Source: Pseudisothecium myosuroides
Lineage: Eukaryota; Streptophyta; Bryopsida; Hypnales; Lembophyllaceae
DNA length: 64,000 bases
Direction: 5' to 3'
Assembly (NCBI GenBank): GCA_951799445.1
Contig: OX637296.1
Coordinates: 4,402,001-4,466,000, forward strand
The position numbers were made by a program, and so were the translations under genes. Below, piece by piece: positions 11,035-24,847 of this stretch (positions within the stretch are counted from its first letter, which is position 1; each line of letters begins with the position of its first letter). The notes under the pieces were generated by a model, which was not told the origin of the DNA, did not search any database, and saw only the letters and a list, made by a program, of their open reading frames with translations.

Positions 11035-11470
11035 ATTGTTGGCAACAATTGGATGCATTGGTCATTGAAAATGATTCTTTGTTTGTACCTTCTTGTCCAC
11101 TCATCTCTCTTCCTTCATTGCTTAGGAAAAAGTGCTGAAGCTAACTGTAATAGGTGAGTCTATGAGACCAAAATGGGTCCGAATGAAAAATTTACATTTC
11201 TATTGAATAAAATGTTCGTTCTTGGGGAAAAAGAATTCCATTTTTATTGCATTCTTCTTCATCCTTATGTTTGCATACATTGAGCTCAATTTCTCGACAA
11301 ATTTCTCATATCGTATAGGTTGAAATGTTTAAGTCATCGAAAATAGTACTTCTACCTTAGCAGTAACTAGTAACTACACCTGGGCTTGAAGGACATCCCC
11401 CTGTAACCAAGGTAGCCACCAAAGTGCTCTGATTGTTAGACCAATTGGTGCATCCTTTGTTTTTTCATCC
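11035..11470. repeat. Diverged duplicate block, copy 2 (empty site for the hairpin)
   Basis: Partner of 8920-9470. At about 11195-11205 it reads ACATTTCTATTGAATAAAAT where copy 1 has the 116-bp hairpin. Confidence 0.75.
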
Positions 11471-14400
11471 ATAGGACACTTTTGGACCAAATACTCGTAG
11501 GAAAAAATAAGAAACAAACTCCAACCATACTAGAGGCTAGCGTATATGAAAAGTCTGTTCATTTAATGAGGTCCTACTCTGAGGACTCTTGATGAATTAG
11601 GGCGAGTGACTCTCAAACTCTACCTACCTTTGTTAAAAGGGAGACTTCATCTACATTTTTTTTATTAGCACTAGTGATGACAAATAAAAATAGCAAGGGA
11701 AAATTCATGAGAGATTTGTATGAGAAAGAATGAAGGGTAGAAGAGGATATAAATTTAGGGTGGGTCTAGAAAAATGGAAGGGATTGATTATTTTTTAGAT
11801 TGCATTACAAAAAACTAAATGTTTTGATTATACAATCAAAACATACATTAGAGTCTATGAGAGTTTAGTGTTGGCTTTTATATCCTAGAGACAATCCTAT
11901 GGAAATTCATAACTTATTAATATAGTGTCCAAATAATGCATTCTAAAGTGAATTAGAATCTTTTTTTCAATTGCCAAGAAAAATAGTTTTTATTTAAATA
12001 ATAAAAAATATATGCTTAGTTGTAAGTAGTGACGACAATAGAAACACACATTAGCACATGAGGCAAAAAGAATTTTGAAAGTAACTTTGCATGGAAAATT
12101 GATCCAATTGTTTCTCAAAATCAGAATTGTTGGATTGAAATGTATTTTGGAGGAGGCAAGTTTTTGATTTCTAGAATGTAATTTTTAACATTGGACTTGA
12201 ACAATTTGGTTTCTTTTTGGTTTGACAACAAGCAGTGCTATTGTACGTAAAGGTCTAATTTAGAATTCAAGCGCCAAAATTGAATTTTCACATCAAATTC
12301 TCAGGGGGTCACATCACCTCACACCAATCATGAGATGGTATGTAGAATTTTTTTACAAAAATGACTTAATTTATGCTAAATCTAATCTTTGCAAAGGGTA
12401 TTTCTTAGATGTAGTTTCTCGTATGTACTTACATAGAAGGAAAAAAACTAAAAGCATCTTAGAATTTGGCAAAGACAATTCCAACTCTAAAAAATATGAA
12501 AGTTTATTTTTGATTCCCCAAGGAATTTCACTTTCTGACCTATAAAGTGTTGGTATCCAATTGATAGATGATGATTGTTTTCAAGAGCATACTAGATATA
12601 TTTGGGTGGGGGTGGGGGTGAAGCTACAATATAATAATTTTGTAGTCACAAGTTACACTATTGAAGATTAAAAAATATATAATTTATTCTTTGTAAAACA
12701 TAATATTAAAAAATCAAATCCTCTAGCATACTACATTGATGACAACATTTGTAAAAAATTGAGTTTGTAATCATAGATAATTTAAAAGTTGTGAGTACAT
12801 TTATAAAATAGTATCATTGCACTATGATATTCACCAAAGCTTGAAACCCCCCTCAAAATTTTGCATTAAAAACATCCAATTTATTTGCACAATCTTAGTT
12901 CTTAAACTTAGAAATACATTTTTGTAGTCCTTCTGTAAGGCAAATCATGCATTATTTGTTTAAATAAAGATGAAAAAATACATAATTGTACACCGTAACT
13001 TCATAAAGTTTATGATATGTTGTATAATTGAATTTCGGGTCATGGTACGCTATGGGATACAAGTTCATGGACCAATTTTCTATCTACGTATACAATATGC
13101 ACTCCAATGCACATTGACAAAAATTTCAATTTTCAAAGCATTTTAAAAATGTTTAGAGAGTGATCATTACAAAATTCAAAGGACTTTATTTTAAATTTTT
13201 GTACATATAAATCAAATGTGGAATGCATTTGTATCTATGATTTTGGATTACATTTGTAAAGGAGACAATGAATATTTTTTGCACTTCAAATTCCAATAAT
13301 TAAGTAATTGACAAATTGCATCCAAGGAGTTCCCAAAATATTGTGGATGCCTCCAAGGGTGGTCCAATTTTCTAGTTCTAGATTTAAATTTGATGAAATT
13401 TAGACCTTCCAGCCGCAACTCGGGTCCAAGTTGCCTATTTTCTGTAATATTGTGACTAAGACAATGATTAAATCTCTTAGATTAATCTATCCAAAGTCAA
13501 GATTCCCCAAACCTTTGCCATCGTTTCTATCCAACTTGGACCCAAAGAGTCTTATTTTTGTCATGTGATATTGTCATGGTTAAGAGAGTTGTATGCGCCT
13601 CCATGTGGACAAGCATTGCTTCATGAGGCAATTTATCTAAGGTAAGGCAACCTAATTTCACTATGTTGTGTAGATGGGAAATCAACACACTAGAGCAAAG
13701 CCCATCGTCTTTCATTCTGGAGATCTGGAGTCGTGTCACTTCTTATTGAAAATGATCTAATTTTAGTATCCAAGTCGACACGACAATTTGTGCTTTATTA
13801 TTTTTTTCACTTGCCCTACGTTTTGTCACTATTTTAGGCAATGAAAAGCAATGGGGTTTGCAATAGTGAAAAATCATGATGAGAAGGGATTGGTGGAAAC
13901 TGAGAATGAATTTTGCTTTAGACAGAAAGTGGACTCTATTTATGTGATTATGGACATGTGATTCAAACCTTACAATAAGTCCTATTTTCACATTCTGTTG
14001 TACAAGATGTTAATCTTGCCTCTTGTGTGCTCCATTCATCGAATGCATAATTGATTTTGTCAGGAAGCTCCTCCAAGACGGCCGGGCTGTTAAGGTTTTC
14101 ATCCTAAAAAACACTCCATTCAACAACACACACTCGATTTTGCGTTGAATTTGATGTTTTTTGTTGTAAAAAACAGAAAAGGTCATCTAGCATGTATTGA
14201 CTGCAACAAGGTTTTTTTCTAGTGTATGCTAAGGCATATGGATTTAGATTGTATCATGATTATTGGAGCATGAATGAACTTGGATTAGGGTCAACTAAAA
14301 ATCCAAACCGTACGGACTAATTCTAAAATACTCCGTTTTTTGTGATTGTGTGTGGTATAGAGTGTTCTTGTTTCTTATCAATTTTTTTAATTTTTCATAT

Positions 14401-14835
14401 GGTGTTGTATTGACATTTGACTTTAATTGTTTTGGTAGTCAAAAAGTTTATAGATTTTGTCCTTCCTTACTATAGAGAGACACTTGTGTATTCAAATTTT
14501 TCTCTTACCTTGAATTGAGAATTGAGAGCTCAATTTTATTGAAACCAATTGACTTCATAACTTTGCAAACCATGGTGACATTTCTTACAAATGGTGTTGT
14601 ACCCTAGAAGGGAGCAAGGGAATAAGCCTTTTTATTGTGCAACTATTCAACGCGGCATTTTCCAAGCTAAGGAAGTCATGTTAGACTACAATGCCTCCAC
14701 AATTATTGTTAATTCTTAAGCATTTGAAACTGAATTTTCCATTCTTATTGTACTTGGAAATTAGTCTGATGTAAGTTGGTTTGAAGCAAGCACTTTGAGA
14801 CACACATGTTGCAACATAAACGCCATCTTGTGATT
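11471..14835. other. AT-rich intergenic region without a recognised gene
   Basis: About 3.4 kb. Around 11840-12020 there is a partial copy of the TAAGGTAACTAC family body (AGTGTTGGCTTTTATA, GTCCAAATAATGCATTC). The rest shows no gene; the 60-80-codon frames at 12330, 13527 and 13743 lack protein-like features. Confidence 0.45.
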
Positions 14836-15092
14836 GTCTAAAGTAGTGCAACAAGCCTCTTGCGAAGGTAAAGCCACGGGTGAATGTAAAAAAAAAAGAC
14901 CCCCTATTTTGTGCCGTCTCTAGGGTATGTTCTGGACCCCTTCTAGCTAATTTGGGGCCTCTAATTGCAAATAGGAACTCAAAATTTGCAAATTTTATCA
15001 TGCCTCGCAAATAAAAAGTTCTTGCGTTTTCTCCAGGGGTAAAACAGGGGTCAAAACGGCCTCCACAAGAGGCTTGTTGCACTACTTTAGAC
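14836..15092. mobile_element. MITE with 27-bp perfect terminal inverted repeats
   Basis: GTCTAAAGTAGTGCAACAAG (first 20 of 27 matching bases) opens at 14836 and its exact complement closes at 15092; 257 bp. The interior is unusually GC-rich for the region. I saw no convincing target duplication. The 141-codon minus-strand frame overlapping it is probably chance. Confidence 0.85.
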
Positions 15093-15983
15093 ACGACCGT
15101 CTTCAAGCCTCTTCACTTTCTATCATTCCACCTAAACCGTGCACTAATGATGGAGATTCAATAACTCTTATTCATTGTGTAGAAGAGATGTATTATTGTA
15201 GCCTTGTCATTCAAAGAATTATCAGCAGTTCTCAGAGGATTGCGAGATTGCTAAGTTATAAGTTAATGTAGGCTATCATAGATTATTGGATGTGGAGGCT
15301 CATCAAGGCACTGAAGAAGACAATAGTTGCTCAAATAGCAAATTCAGTGGCCTTGGCAGTTGGCACCTACGTCACTACATTGATGGACAAAATTACAAGT
15401 GGAGATGGCTGTGTACAGCCACTTTTGAGTGCATAGTGACACTTATGTCACAATGCACTCAAAAATAAATTTAATGAATATTTCAACCCCAACGCACCCC
15501 TTCTTATAATTTTGGGAGGGTGCAAAAGTTTTTAAAATTTAAAATTTTAATTTTACACCCCCCCATCCCCCTCTTATAATTTTGGGAGGGTGGAATTGCA
15601 AACAATCAATATGGGACAATCTCATATTGTCGTACTCATATCCCGTCGTCCGTATCCATATATGACTATATTGTATTCGTATTTGTATTCATACTGTATT
15701 TCGTATGTGCATCTGATGGCTATTGATTTTTCTTGGAGGGGGGTGGAATTTTTTTTGAAATGAATCGGACAGCCCCTGATTTTTGTGGTGTGTGGGGGGG
15801 GGCCAGGGGTGGTACACAATTGTGTTGCCTCTTTTCACTGGATTGTCAAACTTCAAGCCCTCTTAGAAAATTATTTGGCAATATTTGCGTTGATTAACGT
15901 AATGGAATTTCTCCCTTTATTTGTGATTTGAAAATTTTGTTTTCGTCATGTTGGTGGATGGAATAGTTGTGCTGTTTGCCTCA
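15093..15983. other. Intergenic with a hairpin and homopolymer-rich repeat
   Basis: Hairpin arms 15423-15440 and 15447-15464 (TTTTGAGTGCAT..ATGCACTCAAAA, one mismatch, 6-nt loop). Then 15600-15820 has ATATTGTATTCGTAT-rich sequence and G-runs, related to 22440-22740. No gene. Confidence 0.5.
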
Positions 15984-16292
15984 CTAAGGTAGGTGGCTCC
16001 AAAAGCGTAACTTTAAGAGCTGATTGCATTTTGGGTGAAGCTAAACTCCTTGAAACAATTTTCAGTAAATTTTGGTAGGAAGAAAAATGGAATTGGCATC
16101 TAATCCAAGTCGTTTCATATTTTTTGGACCTTCGTGGAATTAGTTACAAATTTTTGAAGTTGAAGCGCAGTGGTTTCTAAAAGCGCATCCCTTCTGAAAT
16201 GTACACTGTCAGTACATTGAAGAAAGTAAAATGTACCTCTATGTTAGAGGTCGCTTTTAGAGTCAGGTTGCTTTTAGAGCCACCTACCTTAG
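15984..16292. mobile_element. TAAGGTA-ended MITE, CTCTAAAAGC subfamily, copy 2
   Basis: Best-preserved copy: CTAAGGTAGGTGGCTC at the left and GAGCCACCTACCTTAG at the right, extending to about 23 bp with one mismatch. 309 bp; interior AATGTACA..TACATT motifs as in 6538-6870. Confidence 0.85.
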
Positions 16293-18965
16293 GTAGTTGG
16301 ATCATTCCTGATATTTGAGTTCCATTTCAGCTGCCGGCAAGTGGAGTTTTGGAAGTCTTGCTCTGACGTTGCAAGAAGTCACGGCCCACTTTGTTGGCTA
16401 GTATGGTGGGTGATGAAACAATGCAGGTGGAATTCTTGCAACCACCACCTAAGCTTGCATAGATAGATAGAAACTCCAGTCTTTGAAGAAGGCCGACGTG
16501 AATAAAGTGTCTGTTCATTATGACAATGAGCCAGTAACCCCGCTAGTAACCAGTAAAAAGTAACCAGGGTTAAAGGTGCTGGGTGAATATGGATTATAAG
16601 TGTGATGTGCAGTGATGAGGTGTCATCAAGTCATGAGTTCAAAGGTTGGTTGGAAAGGAGCTAATGTCACAATTATGTGGTCCTGGTTCAATTCCCATCG
16701 GGTCAGTTTGAGCAATGGCGTGATAGACATGACTTGGTGCTACTAGTGAGTGATCATTAGGCAGGAAAGTTGTACCAACCAACCGGCCCCATCCCATGTA
16801 AGCTTGCATACTACTAACTTGAAGTGGTCAAATCTAACAAGATTTTGTGCTCCTCGGTTCCAAGCTAGCTAATCCCAACAATTAGACATGTGAAGATTGG
16901 GTACAGAGCGGTTCCAAGTTTCATATTTTTTAATATAATTATCTCAAGCTTAGTCTAAACACAAGAGTCTCATATTATACAAAGGCTTAATTTTGAAAGG
17001 ACGCAGGCCCCTATGACCAAGGTAGTTACCAAAATTTTCTTATTATTGAACCAATAGATGCACTCTTTTTTTTTACAGTCAACATTGGAGTCATCCATCA
17101 AACCACTCTAGTCTTCTAGTTAATCTTAAGTTGAAATTGATTCTACCACAAATCGAGTAGTTATTATTATATATACAAATTTTCTTACTATTGATGTCTA
17201 TTGATGTTACTTTATCTAATAATGTTTTTATGTAGATCCTTTGATTGAGAAGAGGCACAAGAATAGGGCTAAAATTTGCAAAATATAATAAAAATTGTCA
17301 AAAAATTTGTGGTCATAGGTGTTACATTTGTTGAATCTTTTCTAAATATTTTAAATTCCTACTACTCATCGTTCATGCTTATGCAAGCCTCTTAGTGTAT
17401 GCCTAAAAAAACTGAAATGCAAATGGCATCTACACCTACAAATTCTTAAAACCAAATTGTGGTGTCTAAGATTTATATCAATTGCTAATGTTTGACTTTC
17501 ACTTGTTCACGGGCACAAATTTAATTTTTGGATGCATGTTTTACTTGAGAATTTGAAAATATTATTTACACACATACACATAGTAACTTTAATTCAACAA
17601 AAATTCCATCGTATTTTATATTACTTTGATCCAGCAACCCACCAATTGGATCTTAGAACAAGTTGCCTTTGAATTCAGTTTGTCAATTTATCCCAACATT
17701 TCAATGTTTATTGTGGACAAATGGATCATAGTAATACAAGTCTTCCGCAAAGTGGATTCAAGTTCTATTTTTTTTTAGTTTTTTATAACACACAAGAAAC
17801 TACTTTATGCTTAATAAGCATAAAAAATTCACGTCTTCTAATTTCTCTATAATTTGAAGTTTAGATTTAATCTTGGAATAATATAAAATGAAGGAAGGTT
17901 TGTTCTTTGATCGCATGGATCTCACAAATGGTAAAAAATTTGAAATCAAATTTTTTGTATATGCTCTATATGAAGGAAGAATAAAGAATCTTCTATTGCA
18001 ATTGTAATTTTTGACAAATTTTTTCATCCAAAATCTTTTTCACTTCTAACTTACGTAAGGTCACAGGGGGGTCACTTAGAAAAACTTAGCAAACAACGTG
18101 CGACATAATATACGGAGGTTTTAATTCATGGTGGCTAAAATTTAGAAATCACTTAGAGCTAATATACGGTGTACTAAATCACGTGCACTCAATTATAAGT
18201 AAGATACCTAGGGGAATAATACATCATATTTAATTTTATTATTTCTAAGATAGGGTCCTAGATATGGGTCCTAGGAGTTTATTGTTACTAGGTTCAATTT
18301 ATGGAACTATTCAACAACCTGCCTGGATGAAAGAATGCTAGTACTGCCTGGATGGATGAATTCATTTCATGTATCCATTGGCACTTGGTAGCAACGTGGC
18401 ACCCTGTGAGTGGGTAGGGTTTGGAATGCACAGTTTGGGTTCACGCAGTGTGTTTCAAAGGTTCAATTTGGAGCAGCCAGATCACAGAGATTTATGAGTC
18501 TTTGTCATTTCTTCGAGTGCCCCATCTGAATTTTGCAGTTGCTCACATATTCTCTAGTTGCATGGTGTGATGTGCTTCAATAGTGCAGACATCCTAGGAT
18601 TGCTGTGTTTTTCAATTGCTAGCCTTTTCCTATACATTCTTGTTTTTGCATTTTAGCCTTTTTTCTTGCTTGGCTTTGTGATGTTGGGACTTCCCTGTCA
18701 TTCCTATTTGACACGAAGGAATTGTTTTGGTTTACAGACTTCAAATGGTGTTATTACAATGTGACTTAGTATTTGAAACATGTGTTATCATTCTTGAAAC
18801 ATAGTATGTGCTGTACGGTACATTGTTTGTAAAGTCTGACTCTAAATCCATGTTCTCTTAAACTTAAAGCATTTTCAAATTGCTCCTTTACTTCAATTTT
18901 TTTGCGGATGTAAGTAGCTTTGGGGGGCTTTTTCTTCAGCAATTTTTTTTGGCTCCCGGTAGGAT
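16293..18965. other. Intergenic, possible SINE relic near 16625-16760
   Basis: At about 16681 the sequence GGTTCAATTCCCATCGGG resembles a pol III B box, with a TGGTTGG..AGC A-box-like stretch about 40 bp upstream; this is suggestive only. At 17018-17060 there is a copy of the AAGGTAGT..ACCAAAAT repeat. No gene in the rest. Confidence 0.3.
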
Positions 18966-19400
18966 AAGGTATATTTTCCTTCCCTAAATTTTTTAACTTA
19001 AGGTAGTTTATGATTTTATTACCTTTCTATTTTTTTGGACTTAAGGTAGTTTAGGATTTTTCCTTCTCCATTTTTTTGGACTCAAGGTAATTAAGGATTT
19101 TTTCCCTTCCCATTTTTTTGGACTCAAGTTAGTTTAAGATTTTTTCCCTTCCCATTTTTTTGAGACTCAAGGTAGTTTAGGATTTTTTTCCCTTTCCATT
19201 TTTTTGGTCTCAAGGTAGTTTAGGATTTTTTTCCCTTCCCATTTTTTTGAGCTCAAGGTAGTTTAAGATTTTTTTCCTTCCCATTTTTTTGGGCTCAAGG
19301 TAGTTTAAGATTTTTTGTCCTTTCCATTTTGGAGGACCAAAGGTAGTTTGTGACTTTTGTCCTTCTCATTATTTTTGGTGGCTTCAGGTAGTTTACAATT
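18966..19400. repeat. Minisatellite, ~43-bp unit, about ten copies
   Basis: Head-to-tail units of 42-46 bp, each starting AAGGTAGTTTA(G/A)GATTTT and continuing TTCCCTTCCCATTTTTTTGG. The first and last copies are most diverged. The unit starts with the same AAGGTAG word that ends many local mobile elements. Confidence 0.9.
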
Positions 19401-22011
19401 TATGGGCTTCCGAATTTCTTTTGTGCCATTTGTTACTGTCTTTAATCTTGGTACTTGCCTTTTTTACTTTACTTTTTTTCATTATAATGAAGTTAGGGTA
19501 TTAAAAAATGCCCCTCCTTGCAAATTCAAAGTAATGATACGGAGGTTTAAAATACCATGAATTCAAAAATTAGGTAATAATAGGGACCATTTAATTGGCC
19601 CGGGATATCTAAATACCCCCCCCCAAAAAAAAACTCTAGCCACACGTGATATCCAAAGGTCCATATAGAGTGACCCCCCCGTGCGTAAGGTGAAAACACC
19701 CAAAACTGCCAAAATAAGCAATTCATTATAGTTGGAGGCACCTTTTTCTAGAATAAAATATTTCTGTAGTATTAGCAATTAACAATTATGAATTTGAAAA
19801 AAAAATAGAATTTTTGGATAAGACTTCTATTATTATGATGAATTTTTAAAATGAAAGTCCTTAGGCTACTAAAATTGTCACATAGCTTCGCCATAATACC
19901 CAAATCTAAGAAATCAATATTCAACAAATAAATATGGGAATGGTTTAATTGCACTTTGGGGGGATACTTTCAGTAGAAATCTACTTGTCAAGAATGTGTA
20001 CAAAGACAGTTTTGGGTGTTTTCACCTTATATGAAAACTTTAACTTACAAAGGTAGCTCTCGTTTACCTCATTAATACAAATAACACACATAGTTACTGA
20101 AGTCACATTTGTTTAGATTAGAGCAAGCTCAAATAATATGGTACTGTAATTATCACCTTGACCTTGTGCCAGACATTAGCACATAAGATGTCTAGAAAGG
20201 TAAATGTTAAGGTAGAAACACCCATTAGCATCCTTGCTCCCATTCATGAACCTTAGACTATTACTAAATCTATCATTAGACTTCCCATGAATGTATCCTT
20301 GAAATGCTTGGCTCTGATTTGCTAACGCATGTGAAGGATACATACCTAACTCTCATTTGCTAACTATTGATTTTTGCAAATTTCAGTTTTGGGTCCACCT
20401 ATGTGACAATTTCAGTGGTTTAGGAAGCCGCGTTTTTGAAAAATCATAGAAATTACATACCACATCCAAATTTTTTTTTTTTAATATTCATCATTTTCAC
20501 TCGCTAATACTACAAAAATATCAATTTTAGGAAAAGTTGCCTCCAACTATGCTGAATTGCTTATTATTGACATTTTTGGATGCTTCCACCTTAGAAGTAC
20601 TCCCTTCTAAGACTTTTCTTGCAAATTATTGAATGTAGTCAAAGTGGCGATCAATGGTATTTTGAATAGTTGAAACTAGATGAAAGATAGTGAATTGGAT
20701 GATGTATCACTCAAAAATGGATAAATACTTTGTCAATAAGGATTTAGTCCATATTTTGCATTCTACAAATGAATTTTGTTATATGAAAATCCATTGCTTG
20801 CTAAAAAAATGTTGCCCCCTCTCAAAAAAATTATTTAAAACTTTTCCATGTATAGGATAGAATGTATTTTTCAGATAAATTATTTTTTTTGTGTATATAA
20901 ATAAATTAATGAATAATCTTGCAAATAAAAGTTTTATTGTATCCAAATTAATCATTATAATAATTATTAGTTTTAATTAGTTATAATCATTATTGTAATT
21001 ATAATTTTTTTATTATATTATTATATATCTTTCAGTACCGTACGTGTAGGTCAGTCAGTTCGTAAATAATTAGACAAATTTTGGATCATGTCCGAAATTT
21101 AAAAAAATTCTAACACCACTTCTGAAAATCTGAAAAAAATTCAAGAGAAGATCTTAGAAAATTTCAAGGGAAAATTTGAGAAAATTTCAACTATTTTTGA
21201 AAATAAGAGAAAACCAAGAAAATCAAAACAGATTGCCGAATTGTCGAAATGTGAAAACTAAATTATTTCGACAACAAGTTGCCGAATTAGACCTAAACGT
21301 ACGGTACTACAATGGTAAAAAGTGTTTCTATTTATAAATAAAAAAAGTAGCCTTATAGTTAAAGGTTCCCATTTGTATATGTTAGAAATATCCTTGCAAT
21401 TTCAAATTCTTCCATTCATTCTTGCATCAATATCAAATTTGTGCTGAGCAATGAAATTTGTTCAATTTGTTCAATGTGTATTGAATCAAAGTTCATTCAA
21501 ATTTTATCAACAAGAGCTCCCAAGACATCAAGACTCTCAATGGCCATGTAAATCTCTAACCACTGTCTATAGTAGGATCATTCAAAATTGATAGTGATCC
21601 AAATGTTGCCTTAATAAATTTAGAAAATAAAAAAATGTACAATAAAAAGGATATTGATTGAAATTAGGATATAAATTTTGTTGAACTTAGCCCTCTTATA
21701 TTTGTTCCATGCAATATTCAAATATCATTCTTAGACATCATTGAAGTTTAGTTGCAATTTATAGACAAGTGATTTAAAAATCAAAACCCATTAATATAAA
21801 CGGTAATAGATGTCAAAAAATTTATCGGTTGGTCATCGTCCCTCAACATGGTAAACAACAATCATTGAAAGAATGATCACAATGAATGTTTTTAATCCCG
21901 TAAGGACACAACTCTATTACCAAGGTAGTTAGCCCAAAAAATTGTAATTCTTAGATGAATAGGTGCATTCTTTGTCTCTTCAGTTTTTTATAAAGTCATT
22001 CAAATGTAGTC
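19401..22011. other. AT-rich intergenic with decayed elements
   Basis: Holds copies of the GTTGGAGGCA/TGCCTCCAAC body at about 19725-19820 and, inverted, 20480-20560, bounded by AAGGTAGAAACACCC at 20214 and CCACCTTAGAAG at about 20588. At 21918 there is a copy of the AAGGTAGT..AGGTGCATTC repeat. No gene. Confidence 0.45.
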
Positions 22012-22300
22012 CATTAGAAGTTTTTTGAGGCCATCGGAAGACCATTTCAAAAATGGTTCCCTTGCTGTAAGCCAATGCACTTCTATTAGAATACTAATAA
22101 AATTAAAAAAGTATAAAAAAGTATAAAAAACTAAATTAATTTTTTAAAATTAATTTAATTAAATTTTTTTTTTAAATTAAATGAATTAAATAATATTATA
22201 TGACATGGCAGTCTCCTAACAACGTTGGATTGTTGATGTGGCGAAGTTCTCGACAATCCAAGAACTTGCGGTCCCTTCAGGCCTCAAAAAACATCTAATG
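22012..22300. mobile_element. CATTAGAAG-ended element, copy 2
   Basis: Ends CATTAGAAG..TTTTTTGAGGCC and GGCCTCAAAAAA..CTAATG. Interior A/T-only core (about 22090-22200) as in the 1369 and 48178 copies. 289 bp. Confidence 0.75.
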
Positions 22301-22792
22301 CTTTTGGATGTATAGTATAGTGATACAACTACCACAATCTACCAATTAATTAATTGACAATTACAATGTGTTTTGTGAAATTTATTTTGTAACCCCTTCA
22401 TACGAATATTTTTTTAGAAGCTGTTGTCACTGCAATTGATATAGGATATCGGCACCATATGCTATATCAATGCCCGCGTGTGTGTGCCATATACCATATA
22501 TTGTATATTCAGATACTCCAAATATATGTATGCATATCGCCATATCATATATTGTATACTATCAACCATATATTGTAAGTATCGTATTCAAAATTGATGG
22601 TGGGGATTCAATCAAAATAATTTTTTGTGCAATTTAGATCAACGGCATAGGAAGGGGGATTGAATTTTTTTCAATTAAGCACATCAACGATTCTAGATTT
22701 TTTGAGTCAAGGGTGGTAGGCAAGGGTGGTGTGTTCACATCTTTTGGTTGCATGGTTGTTTACAAGACACTTTTAGTCCTTAACATTGTTAC
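22301..22792. other. AT-rich intergenic with TATAT-rich repeat
   Basis: 22440-22590 is rich in CATATATTGTATA words and short palindromes, related to 15600-15820. No gene. Confidence 0.4.
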
Positions 22793-24113
22793 AAGGTTAA
22801 ATCTAGGACGGGCCAATGACCATTGAATTCAAGCTTCACTAGCTGTTATTTTGTTTGCTGCTATTTTGATTTGCAACTAGATATGAATGAAAAAATTTAT
22901 ACTACTTTTGTTCCAAAATTATCTTCTTGTTGGACAAAAGTATTTTAATTTAAGGCTAAAAATAACATTAAAAAAACTCGTTTCCCTCTATAAGTAGAAT
23001 TTAGTGTACTCCTAGCATTTTAGAAACTTTGAGTTTCAAAGCGCTTTTCAAAGTGTAGTTTGGGATTATTGAAAAGTAGAATTTTTGGGGCATTTTCAAG
23101 GATCACCACTAGTCAATTAATTATTGAATGTGAGGTCATCATTTTGTGGGCATTTAGTATATGCCCAACCTCATAAGTGTCCCTTTGTTCCACCTTCCAC
23201 AACTTCATTTCCTTCGATTGGGCAATATTCAAAGAGATGTAAAAAAAAGAACAAATAAGGTGTTGATTGATCTCATTAATCATTTCATTTGTCTTTTGAT
23301 TGATGATTGCATGGATGGAAGGGGAAATACTACTTGGAGTTGTTTTGTTGGTCCCAAATAGCAATCAAAAGTCAAATTTGACCAATTCACAACGCCACAA
23401 AATGCAACATGAAGATCATTTTGGGAAACAAAAAATTAAGACCAATAGGAAGATCATTTTGGGACGGAGGCGGAGTATTTATTTTTCAAAGATGAAGTCA
23501 TATTAGTCATAAAATTTTCAAATTTTTTAGCAAAAATTGAAATTACTGTAAATTTTTCAAAAAATAAATGAAGAAAATTTATATCAAATACAAAATGTAC
23601 TCGAAAAATCTGAAATTTTCACTACAGATAAATATCATAGTGTGTAACATCATGGTATAAACCAAAGTTACTGTGCCACTCTTAAATTAGAAAACCAACA
23701 AACCATGATTATAGATCCAAAGTTCATATTGTTATAAAATATTAAAATTTATGAATTTTTCAAAATTTCCAATTGAAGTAGAAACTACACTTAAACGATA
23801 AGCTTCATTTCATTAGTTGGACTCAAATTCAAAAAATATCATTTTTATGCTAAAATTCACATCAAGAGTAAATAGCAAGAAATGGCCAAAATACACTACA
23901 AGGGTGATCCATGGGTTCAACATCTTCTTCTTTAGAAAAGTCAATAATACCATAATCAGGGAATTTACAATACTATTCACTGAAAATGTACTCAATGACA
24001 ACTTCCAAAAACAATTGGATGAAAAAACGTTTTTTTCCATCCTAAAAGTCTTACGTGAAGTCATCCGAACGGCCATGTAGTGTCCGCAGCAGCGTTGCAG
24101 CGTTACAGGGTTA
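22793..24113. repeat. Long GGGTTAA-ended element, copy with internal extra sequence
   Basis: Both ends match 36076-36820 (TTGCAACTAGATATG near 22875, and CCGAACGGCCATG..AGGGTTAA at the right end). About 0.55 kb of extra sequence separates the matching parts. Open frames at 23813-24080 exist on both strands over the same bases and are not credible. Confidence 0.55.
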
Positions 24114-24847
24114 AGGTCGTTACAGAGTTACACCAGCCATTGTAAGCACTTGTATACAGTCCACCTAATGAATGTTTTGGAATAATATGCCATAACACTG
24201 TCGTCAAAACCATCACCGTCGTAAGCACCTGCTCTTAATTGTGCAACCTTACATCAAAGTCCCAACCTGAGTGCATGACTGACGATCTCCAACAGTCCAG
24301 ATTGAGAATTTTGGGCTAATCAACATTGCTGCAACACTCCTGCGTCGATGATAACATAGACAATGGCAAAGTCAACAAAAAAATAATTGAGTGTATAAAG
24401 TGAAGAATGAAAGGACGATGAGGCTACAGTTGAGAAATCACAAACAAGGCTTCTAAAACGATTGCACAGAAAGGATCGGATGCCTTTCCCAAGTACACAA
24501 CAGCAATAAGGCAGGGCTTTACCATTCAAATACCAAGGGAAAACAAAACATATATTTAAAAGCTTACAGCTTCTTGCAGCAGCCACGAAGGCCCGAATGC
24601 AGTGTGCACAACCGTTCCCATCAAACTTGATCAATCCTATCGAAGGAAGTGACATAGCAAAATATGCAGCGTACAAAATAGCATTCCCAAATTTCACCCT
24701 AAAAACTACACACAGTTCAACAAACTAACCAAAGCTCCGGTAATTGCAAGCAAGTCGGGAAGCTGTATTCTCCATGCGCCGTCAAAAGACAAAACTCGAG
24801 CTATATCCTACTTGCCGACGACATATGCCTGGAGTGCCTGGAGTACT
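24114..24847. other. 3' flank of the 482-aa protein gene
   Basis: Probably holds its 3' untranslated region (minus strand). The 125-codon frame at 24320-24697 has no recognisable features. Confidence 0.4.

Noticed and set aside
14681..15106. 141-codon minus-strand open frame
   Set aside because: It runs across a 27-bp-TIR MITE and its flank; composition follows the inverted repeat and no protein feature is seen.
16625..16760. tRNA gene suggested by GGTTCAATTCCCATC
   Set aside because: No acceptor-stem pairing or anticodon arm could be found around it; at most a SINE relic.
23813..24080. Paired 87-codon frames on both strands
   Set aside because: They mirror each other in AT-rich repeat DNA matching the element at 36076-36820, which does not keep the frames open.
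24320..24697. 125-codon minus frame
   Set aside because: No domain, no splice link to the neighbouring gene, and it lies in the likely 3' untranslated region.
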